Of a stretch of 64,000 nucleotides of DNA, positions 22,869 to 34,315 are shown piece by piece. The notes beneath the pieces are model-generated. The model made no database searches. It was not told the DNA's origin and saw only the letters and a program-made list of their open reading frames with translations. Every line of letters begins with the position of its first letter. Positions within the stretch are counted from its first letter, which is position 1. The DNA is taken from positions 62,001-126,000 of the forward strand of contig JAJSPD010000094.1 in NCBI GenBank assembly GCA_021307315.1, written 5' to 3'. Source of the stretch: Bisporella sp. PMI_857. Taxonomy: Eukaryota > Ascomycota > Leotiomycetes > Helotiales > Helotiaceae. Made by a program: the position numbers and the translations under genes.

Positions 22869-23405
22869 AGCCTACATTGGAATAGTATTATATGCGACTA
22901 CGTCGAGACCTGTCGAAGTGCGTCTCGAGCTTCTCGGAGTCCGTCTGCTGCAACAGAAGAGGTACCATTTGCTGAGTATCAGGAATGGCCTTTCCAAGGC
23001 TTTCTCAAATGCACCAAGATCGGAAGTGAGACGACGTACAACCTTGAGTTCAAACTGCCATCGATCTCGGGACACCTTCACTTACCGATCTACCCCGAAG
23101 CACTGGACACCAATCACGACGTTGCTATACATTCCAAGATGCGCCAAGCGCTGTTAAATGTTGAGAAAAGAGGCATTAGACAGAAATCGACACGAGCGGC
23201 TGCATGTCGGGTTCCGCCAATGGCCTTGCAAGCGAAAAGAACCCGCATCCCCTGGGCAGTAGAAGAAAGCAAGAAGTTATTGGAAATGAAAGCGGAAGGA
23301 TACTCATGGGAAGAGATCGGTCTTGCGTTCCAGCAACAGACGTCACAGCGGACTTTAGGCGCGATCAAAATGCAGTACTATACAAAGCTTAGGGAGAGTG
23401 GGTAA
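22869..23405 (+). CDS. SANT/Myb-like lineage-specific protein, 5' end missing
   Basis: The frame is open from 22869 to the stop at 23403-23405, but its first ATG is only at 23139. Coding before that ATG is supported by family motifs: FAEYQEWPFQGFLKCTKIG, then TTYNLEFKLPSISGHLHLPI. After it come a basic linker and a SANT/Myb-like domain (RIPWAVEESKKLLEMKAEGY, SWEEIGLAF, LGAIKMQYYTKL). So the N-terminal block belongs to the same protein and the true start is an unrecognised upstream exon, or is lost. The SANT part resembles that of the locus at 6578-6982. Probably a nuclear DNA-binding protein; its targets are unknown. Confidence 0.6.
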   Translation, partial: SLHWNSIICDYVETCRSASRASRSPSAATEEVPFAEYQEWPFQGFLKCTKIGSETTYNLEFKLPSISGHLHLPIYPEALDTNHDVAIHSKMRQALLNVEKRGIRQKSTRAAACRVPPMALQAKRTRIPWAVEESKKLLEMKAEGYSWEEIGLAFQQQTSQRTLGAIKMQYYTKLRESG

Positions 23406-23693
23406 ACAACCGCTTGGACCAGGAGTTTTCTGATCCGCCTTCTGGAAGTATTCTGCCAAGGCTTCTGATGACCATGCTCCAGATAATGATAGCTATTTAT
23501 GGGAAGACATAAGCCAAAAAAGGGAAATTCCCAATAAGTGGGCGGGCTTGTGCTTTGTAGATAGATATAATTTACAAAACTAGATAGACGAAGAAAGGTG
23601 GCGAGTATTAACCTAAGCATCCGTGGTAACAGAACACATTCCCATCAACTACAGGCACTTCGCTAGTGAGAAAATTAAGCAAGAGGAACCAGC

Positions 23694-26483
23694 TTAAGAG
23701 TCGTACGCAGCCGCCGTTATTCCCGGCGTATGACTCTCTAAATTAATGCCCTCCACTGCATTTCTAAACCTAAAGCTCTCATCGATGAGATTGGCGAAAT
23801 ACTTTTGAGCTACTTCGCTTTCGCTTCTGATCTTGTGTATCTCCTCGCGTTTGAAGACAAGCTGCTCTACCGAGTGTTGGAGACCGAAGCGGAGATTATC
23901 AGCGGGGAAGCGGAGGACTCTGCGTACAGTTGAAGAGATACGGTCGCTATTTGCGTGAACGTAGTCGATTTTTGAAAGTTGTGCGGCAACCTTGGTGGAG
24001 AGCCGGCGTGGAAGAGAATGTTGGATTTGATTGAGGGTATATAATACTGATGCAACGACTACAAGACAGCGTCAGCGGGTGGTACAAAAACATAAGGTTG
24101 ATTACTTACTAGTTGCAAGGACGCCGGGAATAATCAATCTACGGAGGTTATTATTACCAACGACTTTTGCAACTCCCAGTGCACCATCTACCCAGCCATA
24201 TCCACCCGCCATACGCCCACCCATAACAGTTGCAATGGTTAAAGCTATGCCAGTACTTGCAACCTCTTGTTTTGGTATGATGTTTGGCCAGTCTATAAAA
24301 TCCCATAAGGTGGTTTCAATATCGACTTGTTTGGCGAGAGCATCTCTTTTCCGTCGGAACATGATAGTACTCCTGAAGGTCAAGTCCATATACTCATTGC
24401 CTACATGTAATAAGCCCAGCTTTATGATTGAACTTACGCCATTGACTGCCTTCATTCGAGCATACTCTTCGCAAGCTGTGACTGACGTAGACACCTGTAA
24501 AAGCATGGCTTTCTTAAGATCCTCAGAATATTTGAATGCATTAAGCAAGCCTGGATACGGTATGCCGAGGTCTCCAATGGCAGCTTCATGTATCGAGAAT
24601 GTAAGGGTTGATCGAGTGTAGTCGTAAATGTCTTTGCAAGTTGAATCGATCTTTCGATCAACATCATCACCAACTTCTGCCTTTGCTTTCTTCGACGCTT
24701 CGAGAGCTGGTTCCATATGTTGAAGCTCTTTTGCGACTCGATCAAGTTCAGATTGTGCAACCCCCTGGTTGACTGTTGCCAAGGTATGCACATCGCGAAG
24801 TATGTTTAGAAGGTATGTCTTCGCTGGCGCAAGTTTTGATCGAGCACGCTTCTCCAGAACAAAGCGTCTCAGCGACTGTTCAAGGTCTTGGAAAGCTCTG
24901 AGTTTCTCTGTATCTTCCCTTCCCTTGCCTTTACCCTTTGGATCTGACTTATCAGAGTCAGGGCCATCTTCGCCTTCTCCACTCGAGCTTCCACTTCCTC
25001 CTATTCCATCAGGATAATTTGAAGGTGGTAATGTTGGAATCGCATTACTTGATACAAAATGTATTAATTCTGATGACTCCTTGGATGTTTGTGGACTCAG
25101 ACTAGTCACTTGCTCCAGAATCATCTTCTGGCAGCGTTCCTTGTCTTTAATATCGTCATATCCGTTAACCACAACGAAAATGTAAGACTTTTCTGCCGCT
25201 GCAGCCCATATAAATTCCTTGGCTGTCTGGGTGAAATGATTTGCTGCTGAAACGATGAATACAATAACATCAATTTCTTCTTGCCTAGCAAATAAAGCTG
25301 TGGTCTGCGTCGTATCGGAATTGAGTCCCGGAGCATCGATGATAGCGATATCTACGACGCCATTATTGAGTAATGATTCATCTATCGACCGTACGTCCAT
25401 AAGGTATATCTTGCATAAGGTATAGATTTCATTGTCGACGACTAATTTCTCCAGAGCGTGTAAAGTGTGAACATCATATGTGCTCTCATCATTTCTGTCG
25501 TACGTTGAGTCTTTGTGGACTGCATGCACTTCTTCAACTCCATCATTGTCCCTTGCATCTAACACCTCGCAGAATATGCTCGTGCATGGCTGTTGATCCT
25601 CCGGTAAAATCTTTCGCCGTAAAAGAGCGTTGCAGAACGTTGATTTCCCAGCATTCAGATCTCCAGTTACCAGCACTTTGCTTGATGTATCCTCTATCCG
25701 TTCTCGAAGTGACAGAAGGTGCTTGATGCTCGTACTGATTTTTCCATTCAAAAGGGAAGCTATCGAGTTCTTCTCCAACGAATGAACTAGTTCGGCCTGA
25801 TATAATGCTCCTAATTTGAGGTCTAGCTTCAACACCGAAAACTCTTGTACGATCTGAGGTGTCATTAATCGAGGTTCTGGTGCCATTCTTTGTTCGGCCG
25901 CTGTGCTTGACTCCCCCTCGTTGTTCCCCTCCCCAATAGATATATCCCTAATTGATGTCTGCGCTCGTCGCAAAATTCCTGGTCGAGGTGAACATATCGC
26001 AGCAGCTCCTTCAGCGGTAGATTGTGTATGTAAGAGTCCATGGCGTGGAGCATTCGCATCGTCCAGTTGAACTGATGGATAAGTTGCAGGCCATACTGCA
26101 TTCATCTCTTGTAAGGACTTCAACATTTCGACCACTCTATTGATTGACCTTCCAAGCGCCACCCGACGGTGATTGTACCATACTTGATGCATAGCGTTTG
26201 CCCGAGTCGGTCTCTCACTGTGCGGTGTATCACTCTGCTGGTCAAATGACAAAGGTTCAGGAGAAGTCATTGGAGTGGTTTCATCCTCGGCCAGTGTAGG
26301 ATTCCATGCTAGCAAATTGTTGATGCTTTCGCCATCGCCAGATGAATCATGGTCGAGGATTGCTTTGAGGCGTGCAGCGCTTTCTGAGGTTGACCCCGAT
26401 CCCACATTTATGTACTGTGGTGAATTTGGATTACTCGAGCCTGGCTGGTCAGATCTCTGATATCCTTTCCGATATTGACTCAT
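23694..26483 (-). CDS. FZO1: mitofusin, dynamin-like GTPase of mitochondrial fusion
   Basis: Two exons on the minus strand: 26483-24110 and 24058-23694. The intron at 24059-24109 is 51 bp (GTAAGT to TGTAG). The product is 912 residues, normal for filamentous-fungal Fzo1. I take ATG 26483 (MSQYRKGYQ) because the frame upstream has no ATG. Order: a disordered N-terminus, a coiled segment near 215-260, then a GTPase with P-loop TGDLNAGKST, switch motif IDAPGLNSD and a G4-like VVNGYDD. Next come an acidic Ser/Gly/Lys insert, helical repeats, a paired hydrophobic region near the C-terminus (IALTIATVMGG; LIIPGVLATIVASVLY) and a C-terminal coiled coil. Fzo1 sits in the mitochondrial outer membrane and tethers and fuses mitochondria. 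The G4 position is Gly where Lys or Arg is usual. No lesions. It is a likely essential gene surrounded by decayed DNA. Confidence 0.92.
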
Positions 26484-26499
26484 GGTCTTTAGTTGCAAC

Positions 26500-28087
26500 T
26501 ATTTATTCTGGAAGTTCGTAAAAGGTCACAATCATGCGTAGTCAAACGGAAATGCTGCTTAACCTTGACCGACTCCCTGATATTTCAGGCACACACAAGG
26601 CACCAATCCCGTACGATGGCGTGACAAATCTTGACCGTTTCTAAATCAGCCCCACGCTGGATCATCTAATTACATTTTCAAGCATTGATGACCTGTGAAC
26701 TCGCTACAAACTCGTCTCATTGCATTGAACTTCGCTTCATCGCTAGATGTCTATTTCTACTTCATACCCTTTAGCCTTACAGGCTGCACAGTAATCTTCA
26801 AATTTATCCGCCTTTGATCAATGGTGGCACAACGGGATGTTAGGGGTTGGTAATATTCCTCTGAAGTTGCTGATACAATATCCAAATTCAATACCAAGAT
26901 CACCTCCACACGTTCCTTTAGCAAAATTCCAGACTTCTACAATACAAGTCATAATGCCCATAATCCAAGCTCAAATCCGTCAAGTTGGTGGTCTGCGGCC
27001 AGAAGTATCACCCTTGCAGACCTCGCATTCGTCTAGGCCACAGGGGTTGTCACTAGAAAGATATCAGTATCTCTCTTCTCCGGGGAAGGTGAAATGCGTA
27101 TACTCGGTCATGTTGGAAATATTGGTGCAGTTGCAAGCCCTGGTACGCGCGGTGACCACATTCCCGCACGCATAAGTTACCTAAGAATCAGTGTAAGTGA
27201 ACGTCTTTGAACTCAACATTATTTTACTGTAAAGCATAATAGAACCTATATACTTACAACCACGAGACACATTTTTTCGTGGCTTGAGTCGATAGAGCTT
27301 TCCGGGCCAACAAGTATGAAACGATGCAATTCAACGAGATGTGAGACTACCTGGGAGATCGCTGACTCGATGAATAAACAATAGCCTATAAAGAGATAAT
27401 GTAAGGTAACAAGATGACCATGATAAAAGGGGAACTACGGCAGATATTTATGCGTTATAAGGGATCTCTAACTAGAGGAGATTCGCACCATCTGGCAGCG
27501 GAAGTTGAGCCAGTCGCATGTTGACCAAATGCGGTACCAACAGTAACACGGAGCTCAAATATCACCTGCAGATATCACCAACATAGCTTGACAGTTACTG
27601 GTTCCTCGAATCGATTCCGAAGGCCTAAGATCTGTACAAGTACCCACTGTCATTGAGTCAGTGACCCATATTAGAAGGTGGTATTTAGAAACGCGGCCTG
27701 CTTCACCCACATCTACCACACCGAGTAGGGCTGACACTGTACGGTACCTCTCTGCATGCTCCGGCCAGCCACAATGCAATTAACTTGGGCTAACATCTGT
27801 CACCAAGAACTTTTAAATGAGCCGTACCTGTGACTTGCGTTGTGGGAGCATGCAGGGTAAAAACAGTGTTTGCGAGATGAGTCCGCATGAGAGGAGTCTG
27901 GGTTTACTCCACTTTTGAGGCTATGATTCACTTGTGTGGCGCGAGAACGAGCCAATCAAGTATGCATATACAGAAGTAGTAAAAATGATTGGCATTTAGA
28001 CATTTCCAAACGCAAGAAGAAGATTACCTGGCGCTTATCATGGGCGGCTCGAGCCGCAATTAGGCAATACTTGTATACTGTACTGTA
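26500..28087. other. gene-poor stretch upstream of FZO1
   Basis: Nearly 1.6 kb with no recognisable gene. The nearest 300 bp to the left edge presumably include the FZO1 promoter. The plus-strand frame at 26837-27175 has no family motif and weak composition. The right end runs into a MITE. Confidence 0.5.
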
Positions 28088-28239
28088 CAGTAGGTGTGCA
28101 AAAAGTGTCGACCCCCCCCCCCCCCGCTAGCGTGACCATATATACGCAGTTTCAGGGCTGCAGTTTTTAATGTACGCATTTTTACTCCCCTGAAGCAACC
28201 GCGCTAGCAAGGGGGGTCGACACTTTTTGCACCCTACTG
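28088..28239. mobile_element. MITE-A copy 2 (152 bp)
   Basis: It begins CAGTAGGTGTGCAAAAAGTG and ends CACTTTTTGCACCCTACTG, with the same internal landmarks as copy 1: a long C tract, GCTAGCGTGA, TATACGCAGTTTCAGGGCTG, and CGCTAGC followed by a G tract. Identity to copy 1 is very high outside the C/G tracts, so the insertions are young or recently homogenised. The left side is preceded by TA. The right side is followed by AGTACTGTA, so a simple TA duplication is not kept there. Confidence 0.88.
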
Positions 28240-28451
28240 AGTACTGTAGGTCCAGCTTGTACTGTAACTCAGTCCCTTATCGCGATAAGATCAAACAGTC
28301 AGTTGACCACGCATCCAAAAAGCAGCACTTAATAACCAACCACACGAAACTTCCCAACACGTCGGCAGACCCCGCCTGCATTTAGACGCCCTTGAGACCA
28401 CCTCCAGATCACCTTCTTCACCTATTTGCATCAACTCATCCAAAAACTCCA

Positions 28452-29200
28452 ATGCCCAACACCCGAGACCAGGTAGCACTTTGTCGAAAGAGAAAACACG
28501 CAGCAACAGACTTTACGCCTGATCAACCCTCTGAACCGAAGCCCTCCAAACGGTACAAGCTCCATTCTACGGAGTTTTACAATTCTTTGTCGAAGGTGTG
28601 GCTCACTCGTCGAGCATTGAGAGAGCTTGATCGAAGGACAAGTCAAATTAACCGCCCTCAACCTGCTGCTGTACCTCGACGCGGATGTCAAGAGAATAGT
28701 TTGAAGCACATCAAAAGATTTTGCTAGACACGGTGGTCCAGACCTACGTGACCTACGAGGGGTAAATTCAAATTTCTAGAGTTTGTTAGTTTTTGCTAAT
28801 CATAACCTTTCAGTATCCCGTGCCAACAGACGTCCATACCGAAGTTCTGGCAGCAAGCGGACCAAATCTACAGCACCGACAAGCGCGTCATCGAAAAGCA
28901 GACGATCTTCCGCCTATGACAACGATTTCGAACAACACCTCATCGACAACAAGGTATACCCCAATAATCGGAAGTCGAAACCTGGTAAATCGACGGGGCT
29001 CTATCAAATATTATCCAATTCAAGACCTTCCCTTTCGCCATCTCGCTTCTCCGACAATGCCTTTGAGGATTTTCAGCAGAAAGGCGTGGATCTTCAAGAG
29101 ATTGCCCGGCAGGACTCGGCCTGCAATCCGTACACGCTGGAGTATGGTTCGGTACAGAAGCGGAAAGGGTTCCTCCCGGTAGATAGGCAGGCAGTAGCTT
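28452..29200 (+). pseudogene. Leotiomycete-type conserved gene of unknown function, frameshifted
   Basis: From ATG 28452 the frame encodes basic residues then STEFYNSLSKVWLTRRALRE, a motif shared by a large Helotiales family. It stops at 28725, but the neighbouring frame continues with the family's next block, ARHGGPDLRDLRG, up to a GTAAAT donor. An intron at 28762-28813 (branch GCTAATC) is likely. In a third frame the later blocks appear: YDNDFEQHLIDNKVYP, then SRPSLSPSRFSDNAFEDFQ. Relatives continue for several hundred residues more, which I cannot find convincingly beyond 29,200. At least one frameshift and a 3' loss make it a pseudogene. The function of the family is unknown. Confidence 0.6.
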
Positions 29201-29795
29201 TGTACATTTGTTGTTCTTGTAGTGGTGTCTGCTTGGCTTATTGTTCAAGAGTGGCGGCTCCTATCGAGTCCTACGGCTAAGACATACATGAAATCTTCGC
29301 TGACAACAGCTATTCCTACCAACTTCCACCTCCTCCGCCCGCTGAACCGCAATGCTAATCTGGGTGCCAGTGCAGAGGGAGTTAGGCCACACAACTTTGC
29401 AACATCTCTCACTTTGCACTACAAGACGCTTCATTATCACGTAGGGCTCTCGCATTTTCAAGAACTTTCAGATGTTCTTGGCGTAAATCCTACGTGGCAT
29501 CCCTTGGCTCGACTCATCAAACGAAGTATACTGCTGACATTTAAGGATCCAGAGCGGGCTAGCAATACTCTCCCAGCTTCTCCCAGCACAAAATATCGAC
29601 GGAGGGGCCAATGAACGTTTCCTTGATTCGCGAAACTCGAAAACTTTTGAGAATATAATGTCATGTGATTAACTCCATAAATAATAATACGAAGTCCCTC
29701 AATTACACTGCTTATCACCTCGTTCTCTGCCTCCACAAATCTCACCAACACCAATACGCCCTATCTCCACCCTGTCTTCATCTTGTCTGTGCACC

Positions 29796-30422
29796 CTACT
29801 TTGGGAGTTTTCCACGCCTCAAGAGAGCCCTCCAGCCATCACGTGAAGGAGAGCCACTCCTGCCACCTTGGCCAGACTTTGAGGACTCCGAGTCACTCGG
29901 TGGGGTTTGACTGCTTAGATTTGCAATATTTTGAGAAGGACTAATCCATCTCGATCCAGGGTCTGATGCGTTAGCATCTTGTAACATTGACGTCAATTCT
30001 GCCTGTCGAATGGAGAGGGCATCTAATTCAGCTATGATCTCGTGAATTGTAAGGTCCCGCCTGTTTGGAACTGGTTTATCAACAGATCGATCGGTTCGTC
30101 TGGTGTCATCTCTCTCTAGATTGCTGACATGTGATTCGATTAAAGCAGCCCACTTGGTCACCACAGACATTGCCTGCTTTTGGTGGTTTTTCTGGCATAG
30201 GCAGAGCCGTGCTAGTTGTGGCAGAGAGTCGAGTGTGTCACGAGGCGATTTTTGGGACATCAAATTGAGCAAATGGCGAGCTTGCAGCTTAGGCTCTCCG
30301 CCCAAGTCGTAGCCACATGGTAGACCCTTCAGAGTGATACCGGCACATGATATGTCGTTGCTAGTTGTGATTATTTTCAAGACTGCGGAGGGGTTCCATC
30401 TCAGAGCAGGTAGTTCTACCAT
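29796..30422 (-). CDS. conserved fungal protein with CxG..PCGY..CLC..H motif
   Basis: 208 residues with no intron, starting at ATG 30422. The N-terminal half has CAGITLKGLPCGY, then LPQLARLCLCQKNHQKQ, a spacing of Cys and His seen in a family of short fungal proteins and suggestive of a metal site. Next come a central helical part (LTIHEIIAELDALSIRQAEL) and a Ser/Pro/Gly-rich tail ending in basic residues. No signal peptide or membrane segment is present. Its role is unknown. Relatives are typically multicopy in Leotiomycetes, which is family memory and not something shown here. Confidence 0.6.
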   Translation of the reverse strand: MVELPALRWNPSAVLKIITTSNDISCAGITLKGLPCGYDLGGEPKLQARHLLNLMSQKSPRDTLDSLPQLARLCLCQKNHQKQAMSVVTKWAALIESHVSNLERDDTRRTDRSVDKPVPNRRDLTIHEIIAELDALSIRQAELTSMLQDANASDPGSRWISPSQNIANLSSQTPPSDSESSKSGQGGRSGSPSRDGWRALLRRGKLPK

Positions 30423-30429
30423 GGTCGGG

Positions 30430-31188
30430 CTTCGTTACTAGAGGCGTGGATTGGAGGCACAGAATGAATTGCAATATGAGATTAGTTGGCTAGATAGATT
30501 GAGGTATGAAACACAACGTTTATATACCAAGGGAAAAAGCAATGCCGGAATCGTGGCGGGCTTTCGCGGCCTTCCTGTCATATCGAGAATGCAGCCAAGT
30601 TCATTGGCGCCAAAGTTCTCAGCCTACAATTCAATAATAGAAGTAGCAGTGGCACTGCCATCTTCAGCCGTAGCATAGCAAAAGAACTGTAAGCGCTGTG
30701 GCGGCTCGCCCGCATCCTCCCTTCTACCCGTGCCTCTTGTTCCCGCCTCCATTGTTCCCGAGTCTCACGTCACCGCCTCTCCTCCTGCCTTTCTTGCTCT
30801 CGCTTCTCCCCTTCCTGCTGACATTTGGAATAGTTCTTCTAGAGTTGTTCCGCTAGTGTATAATGAAACAGAGGACGCGAGAACATATTAAACGACTAGA
30901 AAAACGAATAGAGAGTTATTGGCCTTTGAAGAGGCGCAGAGGATGACCGAGAGAAAATGTACTTAGGATATTAGAGACGGCTGCACCGATGATGTTGTCG
31001 ATCGCCAGAGATGAGCGGTCCCGCGCGAGAGATGCGACAACAATAGCAAGCTAGCAGATGTTAGTCAATAAAGATCCTTTGTGGGCTACAATAGAGTGAA
31101 AGGCTGCATGCTTACCTCCTCCCATTCTCCGTCAGTAGTAAGCAGCCGTGCTGCATCACTGTGGCAGATGTCCAAAGCCAAAACTTAA
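30430..31188. other. no clear gene; possible degraded transposase tail
   Basis: A pyrimidine-rich patch at 30700-30840 reads on the minus strand as a charged helix (EREQ/QEERR-like, Arg/Glu/Gln-rich). This resembles the C-terminal tails of fungal pogo-type transposases, but no catalytic motif is seen, so I do not call it. The rest has no recognisable content. Confidence 0.3.
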
Positions 31189-31440
31189 CACCATTCACCG
31201 AAGATCCTGCAGATGTGCAGAGATATAGGCGTCGTATTGGAGTTCCTATCACCGTACTCGCCAGACTCCAACCCTATTGAGGAGTATTTTGGGGTGCTTA
31301 AAAGGTTCATCAAGAAAAAGTGGCACGAAAACGAAGATTTATTGCAAGAGAGTTCGGAATGTTTCTAAAGTAGTGTGTCGATGTAGTGCATTGCGGAGGG
31401 TCACTTCCGTCATGCAGGAATCCCTATCACACAGCCTCCG
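31189..31440 (+). mobile_element. DDE (Tc1/mariner-like) transposase 3' remnant
   Basis: The translation gives HHSPKILQMCRDIGVVLEFL, then SPYSPDSNPIEEYFGVLKRF. This is the terminal part of the DDE-superfamily endonuclease domain of fungal Tc1/mariner-like elements, with the last catalytic acidic residue in NPIEE. The frame stops at 31366-31368, and the typical C-terminal AEGHFRHAGIPI appears in a shifted frame near 31410-31440. The first two catalytic aspartates and the DNA-binding domain are missing, and no inverted repeats are seen around it, so it is dead. Confidence 0.82.
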
Positions 31441-32887
31441 GAATAATATAGACACTATGAGAATAGAACCTAAGGTCAAACCCACCAGCATCTAAGCCCT
31501 TTGCCTCATGACTTTTTATGTGATATCAGACATCCGCACGCACCGCCACTCTATAGGAGACGCAAACCGTACGCGATTTGCCCAAAGGAGTCGTGAGGAA
31601 CGAAGCTGGACTTGGTGATTTCCAAGGCCGTTTGTATTCATAGAAGAGGCTGAGCAAAGAAAGACTTGTCATGTATGTGTCGGTGGATCATAGATGTGAA
31701 CACGCTGCTGCCACCTCCCTACCTACTAAGCGGTTTCCGTTGCTATTGCCTGCCTGGCTGCAACGCGCTCACATCGCTCTCAGCCTCGATGACGAGCCAA
31801 TCCACCAGCTGTGACTCCATCCGCCTCTCGGACAGCCGGATAAAGTAGGCTATCCTTGGGGCGTTACTAATAGTAGTAATAATTTCATTAACGCCGGGGA
31901 AGCAAGTCCCAGAAGCACAGTCGAAGATCCGCTAAGCCTATTCTAGCTACGTCAAAACTCGGTTCTAGGCCCAAAACAGCAATACCTAAACAAACTCGCT
32001 AAACTGTTCCTACAAGCGTTTTCTGTTCCGTAAAAATTATCTTACCTATCCTATCCCCATTCTATAGCCCGTAGCCCGTAGACAACAAAGACCTCTCTCT
32101 TGCACCCAATAATCCTCCACAAATGTCGAGTCGATGCAAAGTAAATCATCCTATAATAGACCGAAATAGCTAACCACCCAGATGCCGGCAACTGCATGCG
32201 GTGGTAGAGGGGTTATGCTGGATTGGAAATAGGCTGGAATAGATCGCATTAGTCGTACGAATGCAATGGTAATGGTCGTAACTTGGCAAGCTCCCGTCGG
32301 TAAACTGGACACCCCGGGTCAGTAGCCCTGAATTGGGGGCCGAAGCCTTGCGGCTCTACAGTATTCTCGTGCGATAGACCGTATTTAATAGTGCGTTCTG
32401 TCCTGTGTTATATTCGAGGCTACTCCTACTTTGCCCTCCAAGCCTTGATTTAACCTCTGCAATTTCGGGCTTGCTAAGATCAACGAACAATCCAGATCTA
32501 ACTTTCTTAAGCTTCAGAGCACGTAAGTGCCATCAAGATTCGTATATCCCACTAGATACATCATCGCAAATCTCTACGAAGCCCAGCTTCCACATCCCCA
32601 AGGTTTACCTCTGAACTCTCGTTACGTAACGATAACTCCTTCATAAATTGATCAATATTCCGAACTTTCTGCCTCTCTTCTTCTTTGAGCGACGGTTTTG
32701 AGCCGAGTTGTGCTTTCCCCCTCGTTGGCGCCTCTCAGCTGAAAGGCTTCTACACAGCAGCTCACAGGTTAGAAAGAGATTCACAGAGTTCTTAGATAGT
32801 GTTTATAGAATTCATTGCTTTCACTAAAACCTCAACAGCGATCTTTGTGTTGGGGCTGTTGTGTCACAAACCCATGAGCACAGGCAC
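31441..32887. other. gene-free stretch
   Basis: About 1.4 kb without recognisable genes or repeats. It probably contains further transposon debris, since it lies between transposase remnants. I inspected it for tRNA-like boxes and found none that fold convincingly. Confidence 0.45.
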
Positions 32888-33304
32888 TCATGCTGGTCGC
32901 TCAGAAAGCTCATTGCATTTTCTGTTGTTGCTTTCTGCCTCACTGTACAGTCCCTGAAGAGCCTGCACCATGCCAGTGAGCATTTTATTCTCACGTTGAT
33001 ACACAATCAGGCTCGCCTCGAGCGTTGAGGATTGTTTCTGTGCTTGTTCTAACTCTTTCTTCAGCTTCTCTACTTCATCAACATTTCCCATACGCTGCAT
33101 GCTTTCGGTATCTCTTTCTCTAACTCCTTCTCTTTGCGCGCGAGTTGTTATGGATGATTCTACACAATGTTCAAGCTTCTTGCCATTGCGAGTCTTCTTG
33201 ATTGGAAATTGTTCTTGCCTTGACTCGGGATCTGGTAAGTCATCGCTAGCACGAAGACGTTTGGTTGCAAGAGGCGTAGAAGCAAAAAGACTCGCCTGTT
33301 GCAT
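32888..33304 (-). CDS. small coiled-coil protein, hypothetical
   Basis: 138 residues from ATG 33304 (MQQASLFASTPLATKRLRAS). Basic and polar residues come first, then a heptad-like helix VEKLKKELEQAQKQSSTLEA with a continuing amphipathic segment to the C-terminus. I recognise no family. Codon use is unremarkable. It might be a genuine small gene or an open remnant; the coiled coil is the only argument for it. Confidence 0.35.
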   Translation of the reverse strand: MQQASLFASTPLATKRLRASDDLPDPESRQEQFPIKKTRNGKKLEHCVESSITTRAQREGVRERDTESMQRMGNVDEVEKLKKELEQAQKQSSTLEASLIVYQRENKMLTGMVQALQGLYSEAESNNRKCNELSERPA

Positions 33305-34315
33305 AGTGTCTTTAGCTATGATTGTGTTGGCAATTTGAGACGTGAAGGTGTGTTTTCCGAATAGCTTAGCTTTCACCCGCAAGTGAGGGATTGAATGGAG
33401 ACGTAAAGGTAAATCAACGCCAGAAATGAAGAACGAGCATCAAGCAATATCTTTCATACAATATTACTTTGTTATTTCTTTTTTTCGCTTGTACTACCGC
33501 TCGTCATCGCTTTCGAGACTCTTACAGTTATATGGACGTGTAGGATGAAGCAAAAGTTGACATATCATATCGTCCCCCTTGGTCACGCAAATCATATGCA
33601 TAAAATGTGCACTAGCTAGAGCTCTGATCCTTGTCTTTCTGTCATTGCTTCAACGAAGCTTCTATAGACGGTTGATTTAACTTCATGGTATAGCAGCCGA
33701 GGATAGGGTACGAAGTTATGGTAGTAGTTTTAGATTTAGGAATATATTAACCTGGTTGACCAACTGTCCTTTCGATGTGTTATAATGGTTCCTGTTGTGG
33801 CACAAGATGCCTGCACCAGGCACCGTTTACCCGCATTTTGAACCGCATAATCCTGGCTTGATTGATTGCCTTAGCATCAATGTATCTTGGGAGTTGCCAT
33901 CGCCAAGAACATTACGGTGACGGTGATTGTGACCGACGTGGCTCTAGTACTAATGGATACATTAATTAAATAAGACAATAAAGTAAAGTTTAAGGTTGCA
34001 TTACCTTGTTGTTCAATGGATCCTCTTCATATTCGAAATCGTCTGTCTGTGCTGCGGCTCATCTCTGGTGGGCAAAAATATGAAGACATGTTTTGGGTGT
34101 CATCTAAATGCGAAAGTGGAGAATATAAAACCAATCTTTCTATAGACTATTCTCTGCTGTGCGGATAGGACCCTTGTCAAGCTGAACAGCTATTATCGAT
34201 AGCTGAATTGCTAATGTGATGATATATCTTGGCACGGCTAGGAAACGAGCAGATCTGCAATGGCACTGCATGAAACCATACGATGCGTATGCAAAAGCAA
34301 ATAAAGAACGACAAT
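33305..34315. other. AT-rich gene-free stretch
   Basis: No coding motif is found. AT content is visibly higher than to the left. It leads into the tandem repeat and the MULE remnant and is probably transposon-derived. Confidence 0.45.

Noticed and set aside
24031..24621. Plus-strand open frame of 196 codons
   Set aside because: It lies antisense to the FZO1 C-terminal region and shows no motif.
30700..30840. Possible C-terminal tail of a pogo-type transposase on the minus strand
   Set aside because: Only charged low-complexity helix is visible, with no catalytic motif or zinc knuckle that I can align.
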